Of a DNA stretch of 64,000 nt, positions 49,605 to 57,258 are shown one piece after another (within the stretch, counting starts at the first letter, position 1; each line of letters starts with the position of its first letter). Location of the stretch: the NCBI RefSeq assembly GCF_001187725.1, contig NZ_LGIQ01000007.1, forward strand, positions 246,324 to 310,323, given 5' to 3'. The position numbers were made by a program, and so were the translations under genes. The notes beneath the pieces were generated by a model. That model worked only from the letters and a program-made list of their open reading frames with translations. It searched no databases and was not told where the DNA came from. This DNA comes from Brevibacillus reuszeri. Lineage in GTDB: Bacteria; Bacillota; Bacilli; Brevibacillales; Brevibacillaceae.

Positions 49605-50063
49605 ATGGCTGAAACCGTTTCCCGATCATTGTCTGAAGAATTATTTGCGCTCTTGCAAAAGGAGCGTTTCATTACTTTAGGTACAATCGACCATGAATCG
49701 GGTGCACCATCGCTCAGCTCCTTGTCTTGGACCTTTGCGCCGAATGTTGAGTCGATACGCTTTGCTGTGGACAACCGCTCCCGAATATTAGCCAATATCG
49801 CAAAAGAACCGCAAGTGGTGCTCCATCTGATCGGGGCTGGTTCTTCATTTGCCATTAATGGAAAGGCTGTTCTCAAAACCGAACGGTTGGAAGAGGTGCC
49901 GCTCAAACTGGCGATGGTTGAAATCACCATCGAAGCGATTCGAGACATTATGTTCTATGGTTCCCGTATTTCGGTCGAACCACAATATGAAAAGACGTAT
50001 GATAAAAATGCAGCGGCCAAGCTGGACAATCAAGTGATGGCAGCTCTCAAAAACGCGAAATAA
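49605..50063 (+). CDS. PNPOx-like split-barrel protein, 152 aa
   Basis: FMN-type split barrel of the pyridoxamine-phosphate-oxidase superfamily: LLQKERFITLGTIDHESGAP, SLSSLSWTFAPNVESIRFAV, NRSRILANIAKEPQVVLHLI, FAINGKAVLKTERLEEVPL. It is shorter than true PdxH and lacks its C-terminal PLP-product region, so a general stress or flavin-binding role is more likely. CAAGGAGGGATCGG precedes the ATG. It is directly upstream of the S-box metI-metC operon but with separate promoter. Confidence 0.8.
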   Translation: MAETVSRSLSEELFALLQKERFITLGTIDHESGAPSLSSLSWTFAPNVESIRFAVDNRSRILANIAKEPQVVLHLIGAGSSFAINGKAVLKTERLEEVPLKLAMVEITIEAIRDIMFYGSRISVEPQYEKTYDKNAAAKLDNQVMAALKNAK

Positions 50064-50092
50064 GCTGTGAAAAGGATTTGTGGAAAATCCTG

Positions 50093-50122
50093 TTGACAAA
50101 AAAGCGGACTATCCGTTAGTAT
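50093..50122 (+). promoter_or_regulatory. promoter of the metIC S-box leader
   Basis: TTGACA (50093-50098), 18-nt spacer, TAGTAT (50117-50122), 25 nt before the S-box. Confidence 0.6.
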
Positions 50123-50146
50123 TAAGCAATCAAATTGAATAGCAAT

Positions 50147-50268
50147 CTTCTTATCCAGAGCGGCGGAGGGACTGGCCCGATGATGCCCGGCAACCAATCA
50201 CCTGTAACATACAGGGAGATAATGGTGCTAATTCCTGCAGAGTTATTCAAACTCTGAAAGATGAGAAG
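50147..50268 (+). promoter_or_regulatory. SAM-I riboswitch (S box)
   Basis: P1 CTTCTTATC (50147-50155) with GATGAGAAG (50260-50268). Core elements: AGAGCGGCGGAGGGACTGGC, CGATGATGCCCGGCAACC, P3 with CCTGTA/TACAGG, GGTGCTAATTCC and P4 AGAGTT/AACTCT. Canonical order and spacing. It should terminate metIC transcription when SAM is plentiful. Confidence 0.96.
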
Positions 50269-50291
50269 GTCTTGCTTACGGAAACGTAATC

Positions 50292-50325
50292 AAAGCCTTC
50301 TTTCAGAGGAAAGGGGGCTTTTTTT
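50292..50325 (+). terminator. S-box terminator
   Basis: AAGCCTTCTTTC and GGAAAGGGGGCTT followed by T6. The 5' arm (CCTTCTTTCAGAG) can alternatively pair with CTCTGAAAGATGAGAAGG of the P1/P4 side as antiterminator. Confidence 0.93.
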
Positions 50326-50363
50326 CATGCCCCTCGAACACCAATGGAGGGAGAGAAATTTAG

Positions 50364-51527
50364 ATGCAATTGGAAACTAAACTCGTTCAGGCAGGCGTGG
50401 GAAAAGATGAAAAAACAGGGGCGGTTAACTTCCCCGTCTATTATGCTACCGCTTATCGTCATCCAACCTTGGGACAGAGTACAGGATATGATTATACGCG
50501 TACGGCAAATCCAACCCGCTCTGTACTGGAGGAGACAATCGCCGAAGCAGAATCAGGTGATGCAGGCTTTGCATGTGCTTCGGGAATGGCTGCGGTTCAT
50601 ACTGTAATGGGCTTGTTTTCCCAGGGGGACCATCTGATTGTTTCACTTGATTTATACGGAGGAACCTATCGCCTGTTTGAGCAGGTGCTCTCACGTTATG
50701 GCTTGACCTTTACGTATGTAGATTTGCGAGATATCCAAAAAGTAGCAGAAGCGGTTCGTCCGGAAACGAAAGCGATCTTTGTCGAGACGCCTACGAATCC
50801 GTTGATGCAGATAACAGATATACGAGAAGTAGTACAGCTGGCAAAGCGGCATGAGCTATTGACGATTGTAGACAATACGTTCATGACTCCTTATTGTCAA
50901 CGCCCACTTGAATTAGGAGCAGATATCGTGCTGCATAGTGCAACCAAATATTTGGGGGGACATAACGATGTTCTCGCAGGCTTGATTGTAACAAAAGGGA
51001 GCCAGTTATCTGAAAAGATCAGGTTTTTGCATAATTCGATCGGGGCAGTGCTGGGACCACAGGATAGCTGGCTACTTGTTCGCGGGATGAAGACATTGGC
51101 TCTGCGAATGGAGCGTCACCAATCCAATGCATTTGCAGTAGCGAGTAAGCTCAAAGAGCATTCGGCCGTGACAGAGGTCTTTTATCCTGGCCTGGCCGAG
51201 CATCCAGATCATGACGTGCAAAAAAGCCAAGCGAGCGGCTTTAGCGGCATGGTATCGTTTCGGTTGAAATCGGTTGATCAGGTAGGCGTGTTTTTGCAAA
51301 ACCTGCGTCTGGTATCCTTCGCGGAAAGCTTGGGTGGTGTAGAGTCGTTATGTACATACCCTACGACGCAGACACATGCGGATATTCCGCAAGAAATTCG
51401 GGAGTATGTCGGGGTGTGCGACAGACTTTTACGGTTGTCAGTCGGGATTGAGCACCCGGATGATCTGGTGGCGGATCTCACGCAAGCTTTGGATGCAAGT
51501 CTTGTGGTTGGGGGGGCTGTACGATGA
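50364..51527 (+). CDS. metI: cystathionine gamma-synthase / O-acetylhomoserine-type MetI, 387 aa
   Basis: Cys/Met-metabolism PLP enzyme. Opening ETKLVQAGVGKDEKTGAVNF, then YDYTRTANPTRSVLEETIAE, GFACASGMAAVHTVM, VSLDLYGGTYRLF, FVETPTNPLMQITDI, VDNTFMTPYCQRPLELGADI and the PLP lysine in LHSATKYLGGHNDVLAG. It uses O-acyl-homoserine plus cysteine to make cystathionine (MetI in B. subtilis also has sulfhydrylase activity). Ribosome site GGAGGGAG. First gene after the SAM riboswitch; overlaps metC by 4 nt (ATGA). Confidence 0.95.
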   Translation: MQLETKLVQAGVGKDEKTGAVNFPVYYATAYRHPTLGQSTGYDYTRTANPTRSVLEETIAEAESGDAGFACASGMAAVHTVMGLFSQGDHLIVSLDLYGGTYRLFEQVLSRYGLTFTYVDLRDIQKVAEAVRPETKAIFVETPTNPLMQITDIREVVQLAKRHELLTIVDNTFMTPYCQRPLELGADIVLHSATKYLGGHNDVLAGLIVTKGSQLSEKIRFLHNSIGAVLGPQDSWLLVRGMKTLALRMERHQSNAFAVASKLKEHSAVTEVFYPGLAEHPDHDVQKSQASGFSGMVSFRLKSVDQVGVFLQNLRLVSFAESLGGVESLCTYPTTQTHADIPQEIREYVGVCDRLLRLSVGIEHPDDLVADLTQALDASLVVGGAVR

Positions 51528-52711
51528 ATTTTGCGACAAAAGTATTGCATGGTACTTCCTGCTTTGATCCAGTTACTGGTGCATCGTCCGTGCCGATTTA
51601 TCAAGCCTCTACCTTCCATCAGGCAGATTTGGACCAGCCTCCTGCATTTGATTACGCACGCTCGGGCAACCCGACCAGGGCGGCACTGGAAGAGGCGATT
51701 GCAGGTTTAGAAGGGGGAGAGCGAGGCTTTGCTTTCGCTTCGGGAATGGCAGCCATCTCCAGTGTATTCATGCTCTTTTCGGCAGGAGACCACGTTATAG
51801 TGGCAGAGGATGTATACGGGGGAACCTTCCGCTTTTTGACCCGAGTCTTATCGAGAATGGGGATCTCGGTGACCTTTGTTGATGCGAGCTCGACCGATGC
51901 GGTACGTGCAGCGATTACACCCGAGACAAAAGGGATTTACCTGGAAACCCCCTCGAATCCAACCTTAAAAGTAACCGACATCGCAGCCGTCTGTCGGATT
52001 GCCAAACAGCAAGACCTGCTCGTGATCGTGGACAATACGTTCATGACGCCTTATTACCAGCGCCCGCTAGAACTGGGGGCCGATGTCGTGATTCACAGCG
52101 CCACCAAGTTCATTGGCGGACACAGTGATGTTGTTGCTGGATTGGCCGTCACTCGTGATGCTGCTCTGGGAGAACAGCTCTATTTCATTCAGAACGGCAT
52201 GGGAGCCATTCTGGGTGTGCAGGATTGCTGGCTGGTGATGAGAGGACTTAAAACGCTCAAGGCACGCCTGGACGTCAGTACGAATACAGCGGATCAATTG
52301 GCGCATTGGCTTGAGGCCCATCCTGAAATCACACACGTGTACTATACGGGCCTGCAGGACCATCCAGGGCATCAAATTCAAGCAAGCCAGTCGAGCGGGC
52401 ATGGAGCCGTGCTTTCCTTTGATGTAGGCAGTCGGGAGCGGGCGAAGGCGCTGTTTGATCGGGTAAAGCTGCCGATTGTAGCGGTCAGTCTCGGTGCAGT
52501 GGAAACGATTCTTTCTTATCCTGTTACAATGTCGCATGCAGCCATGCCTGCCGAGGAGCGCGCAGCTCGTGGTATCACGGATGGACTCATTCGTCTTTCT
52601 GCCGGCCTGGAGGACGTCAACGATTTGATTGAGGATTTGAAGCAGGCATTGGAATATCTGCCGCCACTCCCAAAAATAGAGGAACAAAAAGAGGCATTCT
52701 CCCGGGCTTAG
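51524..52711 (+). CDS. metC: cystathionine beta-lyase MetC, 395 aa
   Basis: Second PLP enzyme of the same family, releasing homocysteine from cystathionine. Motifs: GTSCFDPVTGASSVPIYQAS, FDYARSGNPTRAALEEAIAG, GFAFASGMAAISSVFM, AEDVYGGTFRFL, LETPSNPTLKVTDI, VDNTFMTPYYQRPLELGADV and VIHSATKFIGGHSDVVAGLA with the lysine. The opening and 'SNPTLKVTDI' follow B. subtilis MetC. Starts within the last codons of metI, so translationally coupled. The C-terminus (PKIEEQKEAFSRA) overlaps the terminator hairpin. Assignment lyase versus synthase rests on order and similarity to the B. subtilis pair. Confidence 0.92.
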   Translation: MNFATKVLHGTSCFDPVTGASSVPIYQASTFHQADLDQPPAFDYARSGNPTRAALEEAIAGLEGGERGFAFASGMAAISSVFMLFSAGDHVIVAEDVYGGTFRFLTRVLSRMGISVTFVDASSTDAVRAAITPETKGIYLETPSNPTLKVTDIAAVCRIAKQQDLLVIVDNTFMTPYYQRPLELGADVVIHSATKFIGGHSDVVAGLAVTRDAALGEQLYFIQNGMGAILGVQDCWLVMRGLKTLKARLDVSTNTADQLAHWLEAHPEITHVYYTGLQDHPGHQIQASQSSGHGAVLSFDVGSRERAKALFDRVKLPIVAVSLGAVETILSYPVTMSHAAMPAEERAARGITDGLIRLSAGLEDVNDLIEDLKQALEYLPPLPKIEEQKEAFSRA

Positions 52712-52736
52712 CCTGAGGGGAATGCCTCTTTCTTTT
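52688..52736 (+). terminator. terminator of metIC
   Basis: AGAGGCATTCTCCC and GGGGAATGCCTCT pair across the metC stop codon, followed by TTCTTTT. Confidence 0.88.
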
Positions 52737-52755
52737 GCAAAGCACAACCTAGACT

Positions 52756-53370
52756 TTATGGTGTAGTCCCGCGATTGACGTTAATCTTGTTATTTCCATG
52801 CGGCGTTGCTTTGCCATCCTTATTCATACGCTGTTCATTTGTCTTTGTCGTAGGCTCTTCCTTTTTTTTCACATTTCTCGGCAGCTGAGGAATGATGCGA
52901 CCTACGATATCTGCGAGCTCTTCAGCAAATCCGGAGACAGGGTGGCCCTGACGAATATCAGCAGCCATTTCCTTCAGACGCTGCACAATGTCAATATCTG
53001 CGGTGACGACTGCATTTGCACCCTGAGGGTCTTCCTTGAGGGCTTCCGCAACGGAGTATTTGATTACTCCGACTTCAGGACGATCGAGATGAGCATCTAC
53101 GTCAATGCCAACGACAGCCAGCTTTCCGATGACGACAGCCGTAGCGCCATGAACCTTTTTCACACGTGTAGCGAGCTGTACAAGGCGATCCGCTGTCGCC
53201 TGCGATGACTGGTTATAAGCAGGCGCTGGGGTAGTTTGCTGTACGCGTTGCGTATGGGGGGCTTGTTGATTGGGCTGTGGCGCAGCCTGATTCGCCGGTG
53301 GTTTATTGCTCGACATGCATGCAGTTAGCAGCAAGCAAACACCGAGGCAGCCGATTACGATCCGTTTCAC
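52756..53370 (-). CDS. ylaJ: YlaJ-like sporulation lipoprotein, 204 aa
   Basis: Lipoprotein with signal KRIVIGCLGVCLLLTACMSS (lipobox LTAC). Pro/Gln/Ala-rich linker, then YhcN/YlaJ domain: TADRLVQLATRVKKVHGATA, VVIGKLAVVGIDVDAHLDRP, VIKYSVAEALKEDPQGANAV, VTADIDIVQRLKEMAADIRQ. C-terminal extension is Lys/Asn/Thr-rich and likely disordered. The GTG at 53370 has AAGGGAGA at best spacing; ATG 53376 is an alternative. It is beside ylaK but divergent from it, whereas B. subtilis ylaJ and ylaK are adjacent in one locus. Confidence 0.87.
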   Translation of the reverse strand: MKRIVIGCLGVCLLLTACMSSNKPPANQAAPQPNQQAPHTQRVQQTTPAPAYNQSSQATADRLVQLATRVKKVHGATAVVIGKLAVVGIDVDAHLDRPEVGVIKYSVAEALKEDPQGANAVVTADIDIVQRLKEMAADIRQGHPVSGFAEELADIVGRIIPQLPRNVKKKEEPTTKTNEQRMNKDGKATPHGNNKINVNRGTTP

Positions 53371-53578
53371 AGGCATTCTCCCTTTCCCGGTATTGCCTTC
53401 CTCGTTGCGGAGGGCAGGGTTACAAGTATTGTGTTCCCTGCTGCCTGATTTCATTCTGGCAATGGTCCGTCTATCTGTGGGACAGTGAACATAGACTTTA
53501 GTACATCACGTCGCCACACTTGAGCATCCCTCCAAAAATTGCATAGGGTATATAAGATGGGTATTAGGAGGCGAGATT

Positions 53579-54913
53579 TTGAAGAAAATCTACGTACTGG
53601 ACACCAACGTACTCCTGCAAGATCCACGGGCGATGTTTTCCTTCGCTGACAACGAGATTGTCATACCCGCTGTGGTGTTGGAAGAAGTCGATTCCAAAAA
53701 GAGGTACATGGATGAAATTGGCCGCAACGCTCGGTACGTATCGCGGCTTCTGGACAGCTTCCGGGAATTGGGGCACTTGCATACCGGAATAACGTTAGAA
53801 ACAGGGGGGTTATTCCGTGTAGAGCTGAACCACTCGTCCCTGCACAAGCTGCAGAAGCAATTTACAGAAATGACGAATGACAACCGTATTTTGGCGGTTG
53901 CCCTAAATTTGCAGGAGGAAGAAAATCTGGCACCACAGCCTCGACCAGTCATTCTCGTCAGCAAGGACGCATTGATGCGCGTCAAAGCTGATGCCCTGAA
54001 TATATCCGCAGAGGATTTTCTCTCGGATCGGGTTGTCGGCGAGCATTCCAGTATTTACACCGGGTATCAAAAAATGATGGTGGCATCCGAGATCATCAAG
54101 ACGTACTACACAACAAGAAAGCTGCAGTTAGCCTCCTGTTTTCCTCGTTACCGTTTTTACCCCCATCAATTCCTGGTGCTAAAGGATGAGTTGAATCCGT
54201 CGATCTCTGCCATCGGCAAGGTAGACAATGATGGAAAGTCATTGGAGATGCTTGTATCAGATGATGATCCGATTTGGGGAATTCGCGCTCGTAACGTGCA
54301 GCAGCGTATGGCTACGGAATTACTACTTCGGGATGATATTCCGCTCGTCACCATGACGGGCAAGGCCGGAACTGGAAAAACCCTGCTGGCATTGGCCGCA
54401 GGTTTACTACAAATTGAGGATCAGCAGAAATACAAAAAGCTTTTGGTGGCGAGGCCCATCGTTCCACTTGGAAAAGACATCGGTTATTTGCCCGGCGAAA
54501 AGGAAGAAAAGCTGCGGCCGTGGATGCAACCGATTTATGATAATTTAGAATATTTATTTAACACGAAGCGCCCAGGTGATCTGGATAAAATTCTTGCCGG
54601 AATGGGGAGCTTGCAGGTAGAGGCACTGACCTATATTCGCGGACGCTCCATTCCAGGTCAATTCATTATCATCGATGAAGCGCAAAACCTAACCAAACAC
54701 GAGGTGAAAACGATATTGACTCGCGTAGGCGACGGGTCAAAAATCGTCTTGATGGGCGATCCGGAACAGATTGACCATCCGTATCTGGATGAAAGCAACA
54801 ATGGTCTGACGTACGTAGTGGAAGTATTTAAGGATCAAAAGCTGGCAGGGCATATCCGTCTGGAAAAAGGAGAGCGCAGTGTACTTGCTCAGTTGGCCGC
54901 AGATTTATTGTAG
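53579..54913 (+). CDS. ylaK: PhoH2-type PIN-PhoH ATPase YlaK, 444 aa
   Basis: N-terminal PIN domain (KKIYVLDTNVLLQDPRAMFS with first Asp, EEVDSKKRYMDEIGRNAR, LVSKDALMRVKAD) of about 150 residues fused to a PhoH ATPase/helicase (Walker A TGKAGTGKTLLALAAG near residue 265, RPIVPLGKDIGYLPGEKEEK, Walker B FIIIDEAQNLT, VLMGDPEQIDHPYLDESNNG). PhoH2 proteins are ATP-dependent RNA helicase-nucleases. Start TTG 53579 with AGGAGGCGAG. Divergent from ylaJ. Downstream gap to 55235 holds two micro-ORFs and a terminator. Confidence 0.94.
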   Translation: MKKIYVLDTNVLLQDPRAMFSFADNEIVIPAVVLEEVDSKKRYMDEIGRNARYVSRLLDSFRELGHLHTGITLETGGLFRVELNHSSLHKLQKQFTEMTNDNRILAVALNLQEEENLAPQPRPVILVSKDALMRVKADALNISAEDFLSDRVVGEHSSIYTGYQKMMVASEIIKTYYTTRKLQLASCFPRYRFYPHQFLVLKDELNPSISAIGKVDNDGKSLEMLVSDDDPIWGIRARNVQQRMATELLLRDDIPLVTMTGKAGTGKTLLALAAGLLQIEDQQKYKKLLVARPIVPLGKDIGYLPGEKEEKLRPWMQPIYDNLEYLFNTKRPGDLDKILAGMGSLQVEALTYIRGRSIPGQFIIIDEAQNLTKHEVKTILTRVGDGSKIVLMGDPEQIDHPYLDESNNGLTYVVEVFKDQKLAGHIRLEKGERSVLAQLAADLL

Positions 54914-55013
54914 AGCCTCGTGTATAGAATCTTAAAAACGGTTCATACTAGTTCTTGTCGAGCCCGATGATTCTTGTTAAACCGGCGCATAGCCTTGCAG
55001 GAGGCGAAGATCC

Positions 55014-55073
55014 GTGGATAACGATGATCAAGCAGTTGACGAAAGTCACAATGGCGAAAACCGATTCCTTTAG
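55014..55073 (+). CDS. micro-ORF 1, 19 aa
   Basis: GTG at 55014 follows GCAGGAGGCGAAGATCC, a near-perfect ribosome site at good spacing. The peptide is very acidic (MDNDDQAVDESHNGENRFL). It lies in the 322-bp gap after ylaK. Too short for family recognition; may be a leader peptide, part of a small RNA, or chance. Confidence 0.35.
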   Translation: MDNDDQAVDESHNGENRFL

Positions 55074-55101
55074 ATAACTTTTCTCTACTATGGAGGTTGA
55101 A

Positions 55102-55134
55102 GTGCTAAAGAGAATAACCGGTAGTACCCCATAA
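55102..55134 (+). CDS. micro-ORF 2, 10 aa
   Basis: GTG at 55102 follows ATGGAGGTTGAA (GGAGGT at 5-nt spacing). Peptide MLKRITGSTP, basic. It begins 28 nt after micro-ORF 1 and is 20 nt upstream of a terminator. Reality uncertain. Confidence 0.25.
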   Translation: MLKRITGSTP

Positions 55135-55156
55135 AAGCAATTGGGCTCGACAAAGG

Positions 55157-55187
55157 ACCGCTCCCTTCTTGGGGGCGGTTTTCTATT
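55157..55187 (+). terminator. terminator downstream of ylaK/micro-ORFs
   Basis: ACCGCTCCC and GGGGGCGGT around TTCTT, then TTTTCT. Confidence 0.8.
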
Positions 55188-55235
55188 TGGACATAAAAAG
55201 AACGCGGGAGCAGCTTCCCCACGTTCTATGGTGAT

Positions 55236-55715
55236 CTATTTGGTACCTGCTGCGATTCCTTTGCGTAATCCGGAAATACATCCCATATGCATGCCTTCAT
55301 GGTATAGAGTGAAGGTCAGCATTTCGCCATAGGTGTGAATCGTGCCTTTGTCGCCCAGTTTAAATGGCTGCTGCAACGGCTCATTCAATCGATCCTGCAA
55401 ACCTTCCTTGATCCGAGCTTTCTGTTCCTTAAATTGCGCAGCTAGTGTCTCCAATGAAGGAATATCACCTTGCCAATCGGCAGGCTTGGTGGCGGGAGCA
55501 AACAAGGCACCGTAGGCTGGTGGTAGCTGAGCTCCGGTAGGACCAAACAGCAGGAAATCCTGACACAATAGGATATGTCCCAGGTTCCAGCGAATATTAT
55601 TTTTGAAATTGTCTGGAATGATGTCTGCTGTTTCTTCGTCAATGTTTTCCAGTGTAGCCAGCGTCATACCACGAATCAAATCGTATTGATTCCAAATGAA
55701 TGCTTGATCTTGCAT
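55236..55715 (-). CDS. DinB-like protein, 159 aa
   Basis: Second DinB-superfamily member. MQDQAFIWNQYDLIRGMTLA starts the first helix; IRWNLGHILLCQDFLLFGPT holds the first His; ATKPADWQGDIPSLETLAAQ is the same middle segment as in the protein at 9621; FTLYHEGMHMGCISGLRKGI supplies two more His. Together they would bind a metal. The ATG at 55715 follows AAAGGAAAGGTGG; the open frame continues to 55790 without coding character. Single gene. Biochemical role unknown, possibly thiol transfer. Confidence 0.87.
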   Translation of the reverse strand: MQDQAFIWNQYDLIRGMTLATLENIDEETADIIPDNFKNNIRWNLGHILLCQDFLLFGPTGAQLPPAYGALFAPATKPADWQGDIPSLETLAAQFKEQKARIKEGLQDRLNEPLQQPFKLGDKGTIHTYGEMLTFTLYHEGMHMGCISGLRKGIAAGTK

Positions 55716-55925
55716 GGAAAATGACCACCTTTCCTTTAGGTAGAATACCATTCTCATGTTACAGCAAAACAGGCTTGTCGGAAACAACATGCAGCTTGTT
55801 TTTTTAGAAAATTCTCACCGATCAAAAGTATAAACGCAGCTGCCCAAATGGCATGGGGCGTAGCCATGTTTTTTAAGCAAGTTGTCCCCGTCTGACCATA
55901 TATATGTGATAGGGGAGGGGAAAAG

Positions 55926-56372
55926 ATGGTCACTCTGGATTCTTCGATCGCTTTTTTAATTTATATTACGGCAGTATCGAGTGCTGCTGCAGGTGTAACT
56001 GAGGCATGCAAGTCTATCGTCCCTTTTTTAGCCACAGATTACGAGGCGAAAAACGACTGCTGGGAGGATCACAATCATGCTGCGAGACTCATGCATCACA
56101 AAAGATTTTTTAATCTGCTCATTTCTGTTGTTGCAGCGAGTGGAATATTCGGGATGCTTGGCCTCGATCCAGCTCTGATCCTCACAGGTGCCCCCTCAGC
56201 CTATGTGGAAGACTCCTGGCAAGTCGGTACATGGCTCTGGGGAATTGTTGCGGTTTTTGGCTCTCCGTTTTTTGCCTCCTTGTTGAAAATTTTAGAGGGT
56301 TTTAAACAAAGTGTGAACAACAATCAGCCCCCCAATCGCCCCCGTCAAAAGGTAAGCGGTCCACGAGAATAA
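55926..56372 (+). CDS. small membrane protein of unknown function, 148 aa
   Basis: Two to three hydrophobic helices: SSIAFLIYITAVSSAAAGVT, KRFFNLLISVVAASGIFGML and TWLWGIVAVFGSPFFASLLK. A polar segment with DCWEDHNHAARLMHHKRF (His/Asp-rich) lies between. The tail is Pro/Asn/Arg-rich. Start ATG with GATAGGGGAGGGGA upstream. No family recognised; the placement of helices resembles small phage-holin or ion-channel-like proteins but nothing supports a specific role. Confidence 0.65.
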   Translation: MVTLDSSIAFLIYITAVSSAAAGVTEACKSIVPFLATDYEAKNDCWEDHNHAARLMHHKRFFNLLISVVAASGIFGMLGLDPALILTGAPSAYVEDSWQVGTWLWGIVAVFGSPFFASLLKILEGFKQSVNNNQPPNRPRQKVSGPRE

Positions 56373-56444
56373 GACTCCTTGCTCCTAGCCGGTTGGTAAG
56401 GTAAGATAAGCGATGTACATACCGGGCTAGAGTAGGTGAGCAGA

Positions 56445-56981
56445 ATGAATAGTAGAAAAACGTATCGTTTCCTGGCCATTTTCGTAGCAGTGATATTGAT
56501 GCTGGTCGCATGTTCCGCACAAAATGAGGGAGCAGGCTCTTTTGATCCAGAAAATCAAAAGGAATATGGCATAAACGGTATTTATCTCGGCCAGAATATT
56601 AAAGAAGCGATGGACCTTTTGAAACCGAGCAAGGCTGATTTCATGGACATGGTAACAAGAGAAAGCTACACAGTTGATCAGATGGCAACTGGTGCAGGGG
56701 AAGCCGTTATGGGCATGCTGCTCGTGAACCGCACTCAGGTGATTGTTAAGGTGAAGAAGGGCGAACTCCAATCGATTATGCTCGGTGGAGTTGCCAAGGA
56801 AGACGCCGAAATGCTAAAGACATATCGTGGCCTTGCCATGTATGACAGTGTTGAGAAAATGAAGAAGCTGTATGGTGAGGCGACTGGAGAAAAAGAGGTC
56901 GTATATAAAGGAAGCAAGTATATGGCCAATTTTGGTATTACGGATAACAAGGTTGTCTGGTTTCGATTTGATCAATTGTAG
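56445..56981 (+). CDS. lipoprotein of unknown function, 178 aa
   Basis: Signal MNSRKTYRFLAIFVAVILML with lipobox LVAC. The mature protein (NGIYLGQNIKEAMDLLKPSK ... DSVEKMKKLYGEATGEKEVV, YKGSKYMANFGITDNKVVWF) has two halves resembling BLIP/SmpA-like motifs: GIYLGxxIxEAM and MYDSVEKMKKLYGEA with the G-x-x-Y/F ending. That suggests a small alpha/beta fold repeated. ATG 56445 has AGTAGGTGAG upstream; GTG 56436 is possible. Terminator follows at 7 nt. Confidence 0.7.
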   Translation: MNSRKTYRFLAIFVAVILMLVACSAQNEGAGSFDPENQKEYGINGIYLGQNIKEAMDLLKPSKADFMDMVTRESYTVDQMATGAGEAVMGMLLVNRTQVIVKVKKGELQSIMLGGVAKEDAEMLKTYRGLAMYDSVEKMKKLYGEATGEKEVVYKGSKYMANFGITDNKVVWFRFDQL

Positions 56982-56987
56982 TCGCGG

Positions 56988-57027
56988 ACCGTCTACTTTC
57001 CATGTGTTGGAGGGTGACGGTTTTTTC
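56988..57027 (+). terminator. terminator of lipoprotein gene
   Basis: ACCGTC (56988-56993) and GACGGT (57016-57021) with further inner pairing, then T6. Confidence 0.75.
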
Positions 57028-57072
57028 GTGGCTGGATGGCCAACTTGAACAAATAAATGTTTCACGAATGTA

Positions 57073-57101
57073 TTGACTGTTCAAACGGATTTTTATAGAA
57101 T
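57073..57101 (+). promoter_or_regulatory. promoter of the peptide ABC operon
   Basis: TTGACT (57073-57078), 17-nt spacer and TAGAAT (57096-57101), about 158 nt upstream of the first permease start. A hairpin-like GCAAACTGATCGCAGTTTGT occurs at about 57199-57218 in the leader. Confidence 0.55.
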
Positions 57102-57258
57102 GAATCAAGTGCATATAATTCAAACTAAACAACTTGGAATTGTATGAATTATAACGTGCAACCTTATCTTCATATTTTCAGCTGACCCGACAACGGGAAG
57201 CAAACTGATCGCAGTTTGTTTCTTGTTGTCTTTTTTAATTTCCGTTGGAGGTTGGTGT

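Noticed and set aside
56436-56444. GTG start for the lipoprotein at 56436
   Set aside because: The ATG at 56445 has the better-spaced AGTAGGTGAG and gives a standard lipoprotein signal.
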